The translations under genes and the position numbers were made by a program. The notes beneath the pieces were generated by a model. The model saw only the letters and a program-made list of their open reading frames with translations. It was not told the DNA's origin and did no database searches. A DNA stretch of 64,000 nucleotides from NCBI RefSeq assembly GCF_001519055.1, contig NZ_KQ954296.1, positions 62,001 to 126,000 on the forward strand, written 5' to 3'. The stretch comes from Novosphingobium sp. Fuku2-ISO-50 (GTDB taxonomy: Bacteria; Pseudomonadota; Alphaproteobacteria; Sphingomonadales; Sphingomonadaceae). Positions 1 through 8,751 of this stretch are shown piece after piece (position 1 is the stretch's first letter; each line of letters begins with the position of its first letter).

Positions 1-459
1 ATCATCATTGCCAAAATCGTGCCCTATTTGCTGATCGGGGCGATCGACATTGCCGTGTGCCTGCTTTCGGCGCGGTTCATCTTTCATGTGCCGATCCGCG
101 GGTCTCTGGCGCTGATCGTGCTGACATCCCTGCTCTATCTCGCGGTTTCGCTGTTGCAGGGCCTGTGGATTTCCGGCGTGACGCGCAACCAGTTCGCCGC
201 CAGCCAGGTAGCGCTGCTCGCCAGTTTCATGCCGGCCACGATGCTGTCGGGCTTTATCTTCGATCTGCGCAACGCGCCGTTGGTGGTGCAGGTGATCAGC
301 CACCTTTTGCCCGCGACGCATTTCATGGCGGTGATCAAGACGCTGTTTCTGGCCGGAACGGTATGGTCTGCGGTGGTCAAGGCCTGCGCGGTGTTGTCGC
401 TCTATATCCTCGTGCTTGGGCTTTTGACCCATCGCACCTTGCGCAAGAGGCTCGACTGA
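1..459 (+). CDS. ABC-2 type transporter permease (5' end outside window)
   Basis: This is the C-terminal part of an inner-membrane permease of the ABC-2 type (YbhS/YhhJ-like), open at the left edge of the window. About 152 residues are visible with several hydrophobic segments and the MPATMLSGFIFDLRNAP region typical of these permeases, where substrate export or multidrug efflux is the usual role. It ends one base before the start of a second, homologous permease. A NodT-like outer-membrane lipoprotein follows, so the set looks like a complete exporter whose ATPase and HlyD-type adaptor would lie to the left. The substrate cannot be read from the sequence. Confidence 0.85.
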   Translation: MIIAKIVPYLLIGAIDIAVCLLSARFIFHVPIRGSLALIVLTSLLYLAVSLLQGLWISGVTRNQFAASQVALLASFMPATMLSGFIFDLRNAPLVVQVISHLLPATHFMAVIKTLFLAGTVWSAVVKACAVLSLYILVLGLLTHRTLRKRLD

Positions 460-460
460 G

Positions 461-1573
461 ATGGGTGCGTTCATCGCTCTTGCCGCGCAAGTCTGGTCGC
501 TGTGCGTCAAGGAACTGCTGGCGATGGTCAAGGACCCGGCCAATCGGCTGATCCTGTTTGCCCCGGCGCTGATCCAGTCTCTGCTGTTCGGCTATGGCGC
601 GACATTCGACCTGACCCATGTCCCTTATGCGCTGCTCGATCAAAGCGGCGGCAAGGCGGCGACCGAACTGGTGGCGCGGATCGACGGCACCGGGGTCTTT
701 CGCCGCGCCATGACTTTGCGGTCGAGCGAGCAAGTCGCAGGGGCAATCGATTCGAACGATGCGCTGCTGGTCATCACGATCCCGTCCGATTTCGATTCCC
801 TGCTGGCACGCGGCGAAACCGCGCCGGTGCAAGTCATCCTCGACGGGCGCAATTCCTCCACCGCAGGCACGGCGCTCGGCCAGATCAGCGCGATCACCGC
901 TGCCTATAACCTCACCCAGGGCGCCAGTGCCCCCGTCAGCATCGTTCGGCGCGCCTGGCACAATCCCAATCTTCAGTCGCGCTGGACGCTGATGCCCGCG
1001 CTGATCGCGGGGCTGAGCCTGATGCAGACATTGCTCGTCGCGGCGCTGTCGGTCGCGCGCGAACGCGAACAGGGCACGTTTGACCAATTGCTGGTCACGC
1101 CGCTGACGCCGATCCAGATCATGATCGGCAAATCGCTGCCCGCGATGCTGATCGGGATCATCCAGTCGACGATCATCCTTGCGATCATCCGGCTGTGGTT
1201 TCAGATCCCGATGCAGGGGTCGATCATGCTGCTCTATGTGGGGCTGGTCGGGTTTACCGCGGCGGCGGTCGGCATAGGGCTGTCGATTTCGGCCTTTGCG
1301 CTGACCATGCAACAGGCGATGCTCTATACGTTCCTGCTGATCATGCCGATGATGCTGCTGTCGGGTCTGCTGACCCCGGTGCGCAACATGCCCGATTGGC
1401 TTCAGGTGATTACGTATGCAAATCCCTTGCGCTTTGGCGTCGACATGGTGCGGCGGATCTATCTCGAAGGCGCCGGGCTGTCCGACATCGCGTTTGATTT
1501 CGTGCCGCTCGGGGTTGTCTCGATGATCACTTTGCCGCTGGCCGCCTGGCTGTTCCGCAATCGGCTTTCCTGA
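461..1573 (+). CDS. ABC-2 type transporter permease
   Basis: A 370-residue inner-membrane permease of the ABC-2 family. It has an N-terminal membrane segment (about residues 20-45), a periplasmic domain, then five or six hydrophobic segments from about residue 175 to the end, including the conserved MLLSGLLTPVRNMP stretch. It is homologous to the preceding partial permease and separated from it by one base, so the two probably form a heterodimeric pore. The next gene starts one base after this stop, which points to one transcript. Family assignment is firm; the exported compound is unknown. Confidence 0.88.
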   Translation: MGAFIALAAQVWSLCVKELLAMVKDPANRLILFAPALIQSLLFGYGATFDLTHVPYALLDQSGGKAATELVARIDGTGVFRRAMTLRSSEQVAGAIDSNDALLVITIPSDFDSLLARGETAPVQVILDGRNSSTAGTALGQISAITAAYNLTQGASAPVSIVRRAWHNPNLQSRWTLMPALIAGLSLMQTLLVAALSVAREREQGTFDQLLVTPLTPIQIMIGKSLPAMLIGIIQSTIILAIIRLWFQIPMQGSIMLLYVGLVGFTAAAVGIGLSISAFALTMQQAMLYTFLLIMPMMLLSGLLTPVRNMPDWLQVITYANPLRFGVDMVRRIYLEGAGLSDIAFDFVPLGVVSMITLPLAAWLFRNRLS

Positions 1574-1574
1574 C

Positions 1575-3077
1575 ATGAACGGGATCAACCTCATGCCCCT
1601 GCCCCACACCCGTTTCGGCATTGCGATCATGGCGAGTTTGCTTGCCGGATGCACCGTCGGGCCGCCGTTTCATGCGCCTGCGACGAGCGCGCCTGCCGAC
1701 TGGACCTCGTGGCGCAGCGGCGATGCCAGCCTGCACACCGCGCCGGGCCCCATCGCGCAAGACCGGGCCACACAAGACGCGCCATGGTGGCATGCCTTTG
1801 GCGATCCGGTGCTCGACGAACTCGAACGCCGGGCCATGGCAGCCAGCCCCGATCTGCAGACCGCCGCGCTGCATTTTGCGCAAAGCCGCGTCGCGCGGCG
1901 GCAGAGCGCCGCGCAAGGATTGCCGCAAGTCAATGCCAGCGCCGAAATCGAGCGCCAGCAGGTCAGCCAATACGGCCCTTCGACCCGCCTGCTCGACGCG
2001 GTCGCCGGCAACAACCGCGATGCGCTCGCCAAGATTCTGGGCGAGCCCTATACGCTCTATCAGGGCGGATTTGACGCAAGCTGGGAAATCGACTTGTGGG
2101 GCAAAGTGCGCCGCTCGCTCGAAGCGGCCGACGCGCAGATCGCCGAACAGGCCGCGCTGCTCGATGCGGCCCGGCTGAGCGTCGCCTGCGATGTTGCGCT
2201 GAGCTATAGCGACTATCGCGCCGCCGATCGCCGCATCCGCCTCTTGCGCGAGGACATCGCCGCCGCGCGCGACCGACTGGCGCTGATCGCCGCACGCAAG
2301 GACGGCGGCCTCGGCGATGCCAGCCTGGTCGAGCGCCAGCGTGCCGATCTTGGCGCGGCAGAGGCGCAATTGCCCGCGCTGCTGGCGCAACAGGCCGGCG
2401 CGGAAAGCCGGATCGCGCTGCTGCTCGGGCAAAGACCCGGTACTTTGGGCGATGTCTTGCAGGGGAGCACGACCGACCGGGCGCTCACCCTGCCCGACCT
2501 GACGCTCGGCCTGCCGTCGGCGGTCGCGCTGGGCCGCCCCGACGTGCGCGCCGCGCTGGACCGGCTGCACGCCGCGACCGCGCAGATCGGTGTGGCCAAG
2601 GCCGATCTTTATCCTTCGATCCGGCTCGGCGCGAGCCTCGACCTGCAATCCTATCAACAGAGCCACTTGTTCGACTGGGCCAGCCACGACCTGTCGTTTG
2701 GCCCGACGATCGATCTGCCGCTGTTCGACGGCGCCCGGCGCAAGGCCGTGGTCCATTTGCGCGAACTGGAGCAAAAGGAATCCGCCGTGGCCTATGAACA
2801 GACCGTGCTGAAAGCCTGGGCCGAAATCAACGACGCGCTCAACCTCTATGCCGCAACCGATCAACAGGCCGCAACGCTGCGCGCCCGGCGCACGGCGGCG
2901 CAGGCTGGATACGACCTCATTGCCGCGCGGGTCGCAGGCGGGATCGGCACCCGGATCGACGCGATCGACGCGCGCCGGGCACAGATCGCCGCCAGCCGCG
3001 ACCTGATCGACAGCGAAAGCACCCTGGCCCGCCAATATATCGCGGTGATCAAGGCCACCGGAAACGGCGGGTCATGA
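1575..3077 (+). CDS. NodT-family outer-membrane efflux lipoprotein
   Basis: A 500-residue outer-membrane channel of the TolC/OprM-NodT class. The N-terminus has a lipobox (LLAGC, lipidated Cys about residue 26), followed by the two repeated outer-membrane efflux domains with long coiled-coil helices (about residues 70-280 and 290-490). It starts one base after the upstream permease stop, so it is most likely the outer-membrane exit duct of that ABC exporter. NodT-like lipoproteins are more often paired with RND or MFS pumps, so the ABC pairing rests on operon structure alone. Confidence 0.9.
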   Translation: MNGINLMPLPHTRFGIAIMASLLAGCTVGPPFHAPATSAPADWTSWRSGDASLHTAPGPIAQDRATQDAPWWHAFGDPVLDELERRAMAASPDLQTAALHFAQSRVARRQSAAQGLPQVNASAEIERQQVSQYGPSTRLLDAVAGNNRDALAKILGEPYTLYQGGFDASWEIDLWGKVRRSLEAADAQIAEQAALLDAARLSVACDVALSYSDYRAADRRIRLLREDIAAARDRLALIAARKDGGLGDASLVERQRADLGAAEAQLPALLAQQAGAESRIALLLGQRPGTLGDVLQGSTTDRALTLPDLTLGLPSAVALGRPDVRAALDRLHAATAQIGVAKADLYPSIRLGASLDLQSYQQSHLFDWASHDLSFGPTIDLPLFDGARRKAVVHLRELEQKESAVAYEQTVLKAWAEINDALNLYAATDQQAATLRARRTAAQAGYDLIAARVAGGIGTRIDAIDARRAQIAASRDLIDSESTLARQYIAVIKATGNGGS

Positions 3078-3105
3078 TGGGGCATCCGATCGACCGGACC
3101 ATCGG

Positions 3106-3723
3106 TTAACCGGCAAGCTGTTCCTCGATCTGGGAAAGCCGTTCCTTGCCGAAATAGATTTCGCCGTCGACGAACAGGGTCGGGATGCCAAAGGCACCGC
3201 GCGCGGCGGCGGTTTCGGTCTGCGCGGCAAGCTCGGCCTTCACGTCCGGGTCTTGCGTTGCAGCCAGAATTGCCGCGCCGTTCAGCCCCGCCGCATCGAG
3301 CGTGGCAACAAAGACCGCCGGATCATCCATCTTGCGCCCGTCTTCCCACATCGCGGCAAGGCCCGCCTCGATATAGGCCGCCTCCACCCCCATGTGGCGC
3401 GCAACGACCAGCCCGCGCATCATCAGCAACGTGTTGACCGGAAAATGCGGGTTCATGGCAAACCGCGTCAGCCCGTGTCTGGCAATAAAGCGCTGCATTT
3501 CGAGGCGATCATAGGCAAGCTTGCCCTTGACCCCGGCAAAGGCCAGCATCGGCCCCTGATTCCCGGTCAGCTTGAACAGGCCGCCAAGCAGGCACGGGAC
3601 GACCCGCAAATCGGCGTCATGGCGTCGCGCCAGATCCGGCAGGACTTTCCACACGAGATAGGCATTGGGGCTGCCGAAGTCGAAAAGGAACTCGATGAGA
3701 GGTCGTGTCATGGGCTTCACCAT
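3106..3723 (-). CDS. DsbA-family / 2-hydroxychromene-2-carboxylate isomerase-like protein
   Basis: A 205-residue thioredoxin-fold protein of the DsbA / kappa-class GST group. The N-terminal IEFLFDFGSPNAYL motif holds the serine that replaces the CxxC pair in 2-hydroxychromene-2-carboxylate isomerases, and GIPTLFVDGEIYFGKERL is the C-terminal signature. Such enzymes use glutathione to isomerise aromatic-degradation intermediates, but the family is broad. The gene overlaps the end of the SDR gene upstream by a few bases, so the two are probably co-transcribed. An alternative ATG lies at 3711. Confidence 0.82.
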   Translation of the reverse strand: MVKPMTRPLIEFLFDFGSPNAYLVWKVLPDLARRHDADLRVVPCLLGGLFKLTGNQGPMLAFAGVKGKLAYDRLEMQRFIARHGLTRFAMNPHFPVNTLLMMRGLVVARHMGVEAAYIEAGLAAMWEDGRKMDDPAVFVATLDAAGLNGAAILAATQDPDVKAELAAQTETAAARGAFGIPTLFVDGEIYFGKERLSQIEEQLAG

Positions 3724-4460
3724 TGTTCGCGCCAGGGGCGCAAGTCGATCTCGTGGCTCCAGGCCGAGCGCGGTTGGCTGTGCAGCCAGAGATAGTTCTG
3801 CGCGATGTCTTCGGGTTTCAGAATCGCATCGTCGTGCAAAAGGGTGCTGGTATCGCCCACGCGCGAGCGGATGAATGCCCCGTCGATCGACCCGTCGCAG
3901 ATCACATGCGCGACATGAATGCCTTGCGGCCCCAATTCGCGCGCCATCGACTGGGCCAGCGCGCGAAGGCCGTGCTTGGCGGCGGCAAAGGCGGCAAAGC
4001 CCTCGCGCCCGCGCAAGCTGGCAGTCGCGCCGGTAAACAGGATCGTACCGCGCCCGCGCGGCACCATGACCCGCGCCGCCTCACGCCCGGCGAGAAACCC
4101 GGCAAGACAGGCCATTTCCCAGACTTTGGTGAAGACCCGCGCGGTGGTGTCGCGAATGCCGAACTGCACATTGGCGCCGATGTTGAACACGACCACGCCA
4201 AGCGGTCCGATTTCGCGCTCGATATGGTCGAACAGCGCAACGGTTTCCGCTTCGGAACGCGCGTCGACGCCAAAGCCATAGGCCTCCCCTCCCTTGGCGC
4301 GGATGGCCTCGGCCAGATCGTCCAGCTGCGCCAGATTGCGCGCGCGCCGGGTGACGCACACCGGATGCCCGTCAGCGGCGAAACGATGGGCGATCGCCTG
4401 CCCGACGCCTTCGCCCGCGCCGATCACGAGACAGACGTCCTTGCGCGTTGCGCCGTCCAT
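3717..4460 (-). CDS. SDR-family oxidoreductase with Phe in place of catalytic Tyr
   Basis: A 247-residue Rossmann-fold short-chain dehydrogenase/reductase. The cofactor loop is GAGEGVG (about residues 14-20), and a NIGAN motif (93-97) stands where classical SDRs have NNAG. The catalytic YxxxK is FxxxK here (Phe158, Lys162). I chose the ATG at 4460 because an AGGAGAG Shine-Dalgarno sequence sits just upstream; an ATG at 4514 in the same frame has none and would run into the divergent hxlR promoter. It is co-transcribed with the DsbA-like gene and faces the HxlR regulator. Loss of the Tyr suggests altered or absent oxidoreductase activity. Confidence 0.85.
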   Translation of the reverse strand: MDGATRKDVCLVIGAGEGVGQAIAHRFAADGHPVCVTRRARNLAQLDDLAEAIRAKGGEAYGFGVDARSEAETVALFDHIEREIGPLGVVVFNIGANVQFGIRDTTARVFTKVWEMACLAGFLAGREAARVMVPRGRGTILFTGATASLRGREGFAAFAAAKHGLRALAQSMARELGPQGIHVAHVICDGSIDGAFIRSRVGDTSTLLHDDAILKPEDIAQNYLWLHSQPRSAWSHEIDLRPWREQW

Positions 4461-4504
4461 GTTGCTCTCCTGCCGATTCGTGAGTACAGTTTCGATACCC
4501 ATAT

Positions 4505-4525
4505 TGAGTTTCAAAATTGAACTGT
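4505..4525. promoter_or_regulatory. Candidate HxlR operator between divergent genes
   Basis: The short intergenic stretch between the SDR gene and the HxlR-type regulator contains TTCAA-AA-TTGAA (4510-4521), an inverted repeat with 5-bp arms. Its position between divergent starts suits an autoregulatory site for the winged-helix regulator. This is inference from symmetry and position only. Confidence 0.35.
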
Positions 4526-4549
4526 GTCAACAGGAGCCTCGATCGCGCG

Positions 4550-5023
4550 ATGAAATGGGATGATCTCGATGCACAGCCCTGCTCGGTGGCGCGCACGCTG
4601 GCGGTAGTCGGCGACCGCTGGACGCTGATGATCTTGCGCGACTGTTTTCTCGGCGTGCAGCGGTTCGACGACTTTCAGCACAGACTGGGGCTTTCGCGCG
4701 CGCTGCTGGCCGACCGGCTGAAAGCATTGACCGACGCGGGCGTGCTCGAACGCCATGCCTATCAGACGCGGCCCGAACGGTTTGAATACCGCCTGACCCC
4801 GGCGGGGATCGACCTCCATCCGATCATGCTGGGCCTTGCCGACTGGGGCAACCGCCATCTGGCCGATGACCGCGGCGCGCCGCTGCTCTATCGGCACAAG
4901 ACCTGCGACCATGATTTTCGCCCGGTCACCACCTGTTCGCATTGCGGCGAGGCACTCGACGCGCGCTCGGTTGCCGTGCGCCCCGGGCCGGGCTTTCCCG
5001 ATCCGCGCGCGGCAAGGCGTTAG
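4550..5023 (+). CDS. HxlR/MarR-like winged-helix regulator
   Basis: A 157-residue helix-turn-helix regulator of the HxlR family. It has the typical N-terminal [32 protein letters not shown], the wing region around [16 protein letters not shown], and a C-terminal tail with a CSHCG pair. The first ATG in frame is 4517, but AGGAG at 4532-4536 supports the ATG at 4550. It is divergent from the SDR gene and probably controls that pair. Its TAG stop overlaps the stop codon of the convergent symporter gene by two bases. Confidence 0.85.
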   Translation: MKWDDLDAQPCSVARTLAVVGDRWTLMILRDCFLGVQRFDDFQHRLGLSRALLADRLKALTDAGVLERHAYQTRPERFEYRLTPAGIDLHPIMLGLADWGNRHLADDRGAPLLYRHKTCDHDFRPVTTCSHCGEALDARSVAVRPGPGFPDPRAARR

Positions 5024-6303
5024 CCGCCGAGCGCCTCGGCCAATTTCGCGCGATCGAGCGTGCCTTCCCAGCGGGCGATGACCAGTGTCGCCACGGCATT
5101 GCCCATGAAATTGGTCAGGCTGCGGCATTCGGACATGAAGCGGTCAACGCCGAGGATCAGCGTCATCCCCGCGATCGGCACCGAAGGCACGATGGCCAGT
5201 GTCGCGGCCAGCGTAATGAACCCCGCCCCGGTCACCCCGGCGGCGCCTTTGGACGACAGCATGGCGACGCCCAGCAGCAGGATCTGCTGACCCAGGCTCA
5301 ATTCGACCTTGCAGGCCTGCGCGATGAACAGCGCAGCCAGCGTCATGTAGATATTGGTGCCGTCGAGATTGAAGCTGTAGCCGGTGGGCACGACCACGCC
5401 GACGATGCCGCGCGGCACGCCCGCCGCCTCCAGCTTCTGCATCAGGCCCGGCAGCGCGCTTTCCGACGACGATGTGCCAAACACCAGCAACAGTTCCTGC
5501 GTCAGATAGCGCACCAGTCGCAACACCGAAAACCCGGCGAGCCACGACACCACACCCAGCACGCCGAGCACGAAGATCAGCGAGGTCGCATAAAATGTCA
5601 GCACCAGCAGCGCGAGATGCGCCAGCGCCGCAATGCCGAACTTGCCCACGGTAAAGGCCATTGCCCCGAACGCGCCGACCGGGGCCGCGCGCATCAGGAT
5701 CGCGACCAGCCGGAACAGCACCGCGCCCAGATCCTCGAACAGGCCAAGCAGGCGTTCGCCGACCCCTGCCACCGGCACCGTCGCCAGCGCCACTCCGAAC
5801 AGCACCGCAACCACCAGCACCTGAAGAATATTGCCCTCGATCTGCGACGACAGCAGCGTGTCGGGGATCAGGCCCATGAAAAAGCCGCCCAGCGTCGAAT
5901 CATGCGCCTTGGCGACATAATCGGCGACTTTGCCGCTATCGAGCGCGCCGGGTGCGATCATGAACCCGTCGCCGGGGCGGACCCAATTGGCCACCACCAG
6001 CCCGAGCACGAGCGCAAATCCCGACATCACGGCAAAATAGCCGAGCGCACGCGCCGCCACCCGGCCCAGCGCGCCCAGATCGCGCATCCCCGCGATTCCG
6101 GTGACGATCGATACGAAAATGACCGGCGCGATCACCATGCGCACCAGTTTGACGAACAAGTCGCCCAGCGGCTTCAACGCTTCGCCCGCGTGCGGGGCAA
6201 AGGCTCCGATCAGAACGCCTGCGCCGATCGCGATCAGGACCTGCATCGGCAACTGACCCAACAGGCGTATCCCTCGTGACGGCACCAGCAATCCTTTCCC
6301 CAC
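5020..6303 (-). CDS. dctA: Dicarboxylate/amino acid:cation symporter (DctA/GltP family)
   Basis: A 427-residue secondary transporter of the DAACS family, with about eight membrane helices and the two re-entrant loops of the fold. The serine-rich [14 protein letters not shown] loop, the [27 protein letters not shown] motif and the [24 protein letters not shown] segment are all present. These proteins import C4-dicarboxylates or acidic amino acids with Na+ or H+. The resemblance is to DctA/GltP generally, so the substrate (succinate, malate, fumarate or glutamate) is not fixed by sequence. It stands alone between hxlR and ohr. Confidence 0.9.
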   Translation of the reverse strand: MGKGLLVPSRGIRLLGQLPMQVLIAIGAGVLIGAFAPHAGEALKPLGDLFVKLVRMVIAPVIFVSIVTGIAGMRDLGALGRVAARALGYFAVMSGFALVLGLVVANWVRPGDGFMIAPGALDSGKVADYVAKAHDSTLGGFFMGLIPDTLLSSQIEGNILQVLVVAVLFGVALATVPVAGVGERLLGLFEDLGAVLFRLVAILMRAAPVGAFGAMAFTVGKFGIAALAHLALLVLTFYATSLIFVLGVLGVVSWLAGFSVLRLVRYLTQELLLVFGTSSSESALPGLMQKLEAAGVPRGIVGVVVPTGYSFNLDGTNIYMTLAALFIAQACKVELSLGQQILLLGVAMLSSKGAAGVTGAGFITLAATLAIVPSVPIAGMTLILGVDRFMSECRSLTNFMGNAVATLVIARWEGTLDRAKLAEALGG

Positions 6304-6339
6304 GTTCGCCCCGACCTTAGGCGCGCAAAGCGGACACGC

Positions 6340-6373
6340 AAAGGGGGGCGACGCCGGTGCGCCGCCCCCCTTT
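6340..6373 (-). terminator. Intrinsic terminator after ohr
   Basis: An 11-bp GC-rich stem (6340-6350 pairing with 6363-6373) with a 12-base loop lies 17 bases past the ohr stop. On the minus strand the stem ends in TTT. It separates ohr from dctA. Confidence 0.7.
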
Positions 6374-6390
6374 CTGCCGTCGTCGCCGGA

Positions 6391-6819
6391 TCAGGCGACC
6401 GAAAGCGCCACGTCGATATTGCCGCGCGTCGCGTTGCTGTACGGGCAGATCTGATGCGCGGAGGCGACCAGCGCTTGCGCGCCATCGGGATCGACGCCCG
6501 GCAGGCTGACCGACAGGCCAACGCTCAGACCAAAACCGCCTTCCGCACGCGGGCCGATACCCACCGTCGCGGTGACCGCGACATCCGAGGGTACGCGCGG
6601 CAGCGCCTTGTCCTGCGCCGCAGCGGCTTTGAGCGCGCCGATGAAGCAAGCGGCATAGCCGGCCGCGAACAGTTGCTCCGGATTGTTGCCGGCGCCGTTG
6701 CCGCCCATTTCCTTCGGCAAGGCCAAAGTCACCTTGAACGAACCGTCGAGCGTGGCGGCATAGCCGTCGCGGCCGCCGGTGGCGCGGGCGGACGTGGTGT
6801 AAACGGGGGTGATCGACAT
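6391..6819 (-). CDS. ohr: Organic hydroperoxide resistance protein Ohr
   Basis: A 142-residue OsmC/Ohr-family thiol peroxidase that reduces organic hydroperoxides. The two redox cysteines are visible: Cys58 in GYAACFIGAL and Cys125 in AHQICPYSNATRGN. The length is typical. I chose ATG 6819 over 6825 because the GGAGA Shine-Dalgarno sequence lies 7 bases before it and only 2 before the other. The gene is divergent from a MarR-type regulator with the OhrR cysteine, the standard ohr-ohrR arrangement, and is followed by its own terminator. Confidence 0.95.
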   Translation of the reverse strand: MSITPVYTTSARATGGRDGYAATLDGSFKVTLALPKEMGGNGAGNNPEQLFAAGYAACFIGALKAAAAQDKALPRVPSDVAVTATVGIGPRAEGGFGLSVGLSVSLPGVDPDGAQALVASAHQICPYSNATRGNIDVALSVA

Positions 6820-6858
6820 GGGCATTCTCCTTGGGGGGGCAGGGTTCGGGGGGCGGAA

Positions 6859-6959
6859 GCGATTTACATCGTGATCGATTTGATCGTGTACGACTTATAT
6901 GCATCGAGTCGCACACGCAGTCAATCCCTTGCGATTATATCGCGTGCGATTTATATAGC
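6859..6959. promoter_or_regulatory. ohr-ohrR divergent promoter with repeated OhrR-like boxes
   Basis: The 144-bp spacer holds at least five related A/T-centred boxes flanked by CG: GCGATTTACATCG (6859-6871), GATCGATTTGATCG (6873-6886), TACGACTTATATGC (6889-6902), GCGATTATATCGC (6931-6943) and GCGATTTATATAGC (6946-6959). MarR-family OhrR proteins bind imperfect AT-rich palindromes in such spacers. The multiplicity and regularity suggest several OhrR sites serving both promoters. Confidence 0.6.
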
Positions 6960-6963
6960 GGGT

Positions 6964-7449
6964 ATGACTGCTCCCGCCCCCTCCCCCGCCAGCCGCGAAC
7001 AGCCGTTCGCCCCGTTTCTGTGCTTTTCGATCTATGCCGCCGGTCTCGCGTTCAACCGGCTTTACAAAAGCGTGCTCGACCGCTGGGGGCTGACCTATCC
7101 GCAATACCTCGTGATGGTTGCACTGCGCGAAGGCGATGATCGTTCGGTCGGCGAACTGGGCGAATTGCTGTTTCTTGAATCCAACACGCTGACCCCGATG
7201 CTCAAGCGGCTGGAAGCGGCCGGACTGGTCGAACGTCGCCGCGATTGCGCCGACGAACGTGTCGTGCGCATCCGCCTGTCGCCGCAAGGGCGCATCGTCG
7301 CGCAAGACCTGACGTGCGTGCCGGGGGACATGCTCGCAGCGGTCGGTAGCGACGGCAAGGGGGAGGCCCCGGGGCTTGAGAGCTTGCCCGAGCTGATCGC
7401 GGCGATCGATGCCGTGGCGGCCAAACTGCGCCGCGCTGCCAGCCGGTAA
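6964..7449 (+). CDS. ohrR: MarR-family organic-peroxide sensor OhrR
   Basis: A 161-residue MarR-type repressor. The reactive cysteine that senses organic peroxides is Cys20 in FLCFSIYAAGLAF, the hallmark context of OhrR. The winged helix follows (VGELGELLFLESNTLTPMLKRLEAAGLVERRR). It is divergent from ohr and separated from it by a spacer rich in operator-like repeats, so it most likely represses both genes until oxidised. The start at 6964 directly follows the last operator box. Confidence 0.92.
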   Translation: MTAPAPSPASREQPFAPFLCFSIYAAGLAFNRLYKSVLDRWGLTYPQYLVMVALREGDDRSVGELGELLFLESNTLTPMLKRLEAAGLVERRRDCADERVVRIRLSPQGRIVAQDLTCVPGDMLAAVGSDGKGEAPGLESLPELIAAIDAVAAKLRRAASR

Positions 7450-7491
7450 TCAGGATTTGGCGCAAGTCCGCCGGGCGTCTAGCATGGCGAC

Positions 7492-8751
7492 ATGCTGACC
7501 CGTCTTGCCGTTGCGCTCGCCCTCCTGTTTCCCCTGCCCGCCGTCGCGGCGCCGATCCTGCTGCGCCCGGCACAAGTCTTCGACGGGATCGATCCCGCGC
7601 CGCATCCCGGCTGGCAAGTGCTGGTCGATGGCGAACGGATCGTCGCGGTGGGCCCGGCGCTGACGCTGCCTGCGGGGGGCAAGGCGATCGATCTGCCCGG
7701 CGCGACGCTGATGCCCGGGATGATCGAAGGGCACGGACACTTGTTCCTGCACCCCTATAACGAAACACCGTGGGACGATCAGGTTCTGCATGAATCGCTG
7801 GCGCTGCGGACCGCCCGCGCGGTGGCACAGGCGCGCGCGACGGTGATGGCCGGGTTTACCAGTGAGCGCGATCTCGGCACCGAGGGCGCCGGCTATGCCG
7901 ATGTCGGCCTGCGCGACGCGATTGCGCAAGGGATCGTGCCGGGGCCGCGCATGGTGGTGGCCACGCGCGCCATCGTTGCGCGCGGCGCCTATGGGCCCAA
8001 AGGGTTCGAGCCGGGGCTCGCCGTGCCGCAAGGCGCCGAGGAGGTGTCGGGCGTCGATGAAATGGTCCGCGCCGCACGCAGCCAGATCGCCGCCGGCGCC
8101 GACGTGGTCAAACTTTACGCCGATTACCATTACCAGCGCGGCGAACCGAGCCGCCCGACGCTGACCGAGGCCGAAATGGCCGCCGCCGTCGCCGTTGCGC
8201 ACGATGCCGGGCGCCCGGTCGCGGTCCATGCCGTGACAGCCGAAGGCATGCGCCGCGCGATCGCCGCCGGGGTCGATACGATCGAACATGGCGATGAAGG
8301 CACGCCGGAACTGTTCCGCGCGATGCATGACAAAGCCATCGCCTTTTGCCCGACACTGGCCGCCGGCGACGCCATGGCCCATTATCGCGGCTGGGACGGC
8401 AAGGCACCGCAACCGGCCATGGTCGCGCAATCGATCCATGCCTTTCATCTGGCCATGGTCGCGGGCACGCCGATCTGCATGGGCGGCGATGTGGGTGTCT
8501 TTGCCCATGGCACCAATGCGCGCGAAATGGAGCAGATGCAGGCCGCCGGGATGGCGCCCGCGCACGTGCTGATCGCCGCGACATCGGGCAATGCGCGGTT
8601 TTTCGGCTTGTCCGATCGTCTGGGCAGCGTGCGCGTCGGGCTTTTGGCCGACCTGATCGCCGTCCCGGGCGATCCGACGCGCGATGTTTCCGCCGTGCGT
8701 CAGGTCATCATGGTGATGAAAGGCGGCACGCTGATCAAAGCGCCCGAGTGA
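7492..8751 (+). CDS. Secreted metal-dependent amidohydrolase
   Basis: A 419-residue amidohydrolase-superfamily enzyme with a cleavable signal peptide (residues 1-20, ending AVAA). The metal-site residues are in order: HxH (His81, His83 in EGHGHLF), the lysine that is carbamylated in binuclear members (Lys207 in VVKLYA), His246, His266, and Asp333 in GGDVG. The closest-looking groups are the Sgx9260-type prolidases/imidazolonepropionase-like hydrolases, which act on dipeptides or acylated amino acids. The substrate is not determined. Its 3' end overlaps the convergent bcsZ by 17 bases. Confidence 0.88.
   Translation: MLTRLAVALALLFPLPAVAAPILLRPAQVFDGIDPAPHPGWQVLVDGERIVAVGPALTLPAGGKAIDLPGATLMPGMIEGHGHLFLHPYNETPWDDQVLHESLALRTARAVAQARATVMAGFTSERDLGTEGAGYADVGLRDAIAQGIVPGPRMVVATRAIVARGAYGPKGFEPGLAVPQGAEEVSGVDEMVRAARSQIAAGADVVKLYADYHYQRGEPSRPTLTEAEMAAAVAVAHDAGRPVAVHAVTAEGMRRAIAAGVDTIEHGDEGTPELFRAMHDKAIAFCPTLAAGDAMAHYRGWDGKAPQPAMVAQSIHAFHLAMVAGTPICMGGDVGVFAHGTNAREMEQMQAAGMAPAHVLIAATSGNARFFGLSDRLGSVRVGLLADLIAVPGDPTRDVSAVRQVIMVMKGGTLIKAPE

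Noticed and set aside
377..1654. A 425-codon minus-strand frame across the ABC permease gene
   Set aside because: Its His/Gln/Arg-rich translation is a shadow; the plus strand gives clear membrane proteins in an operon.
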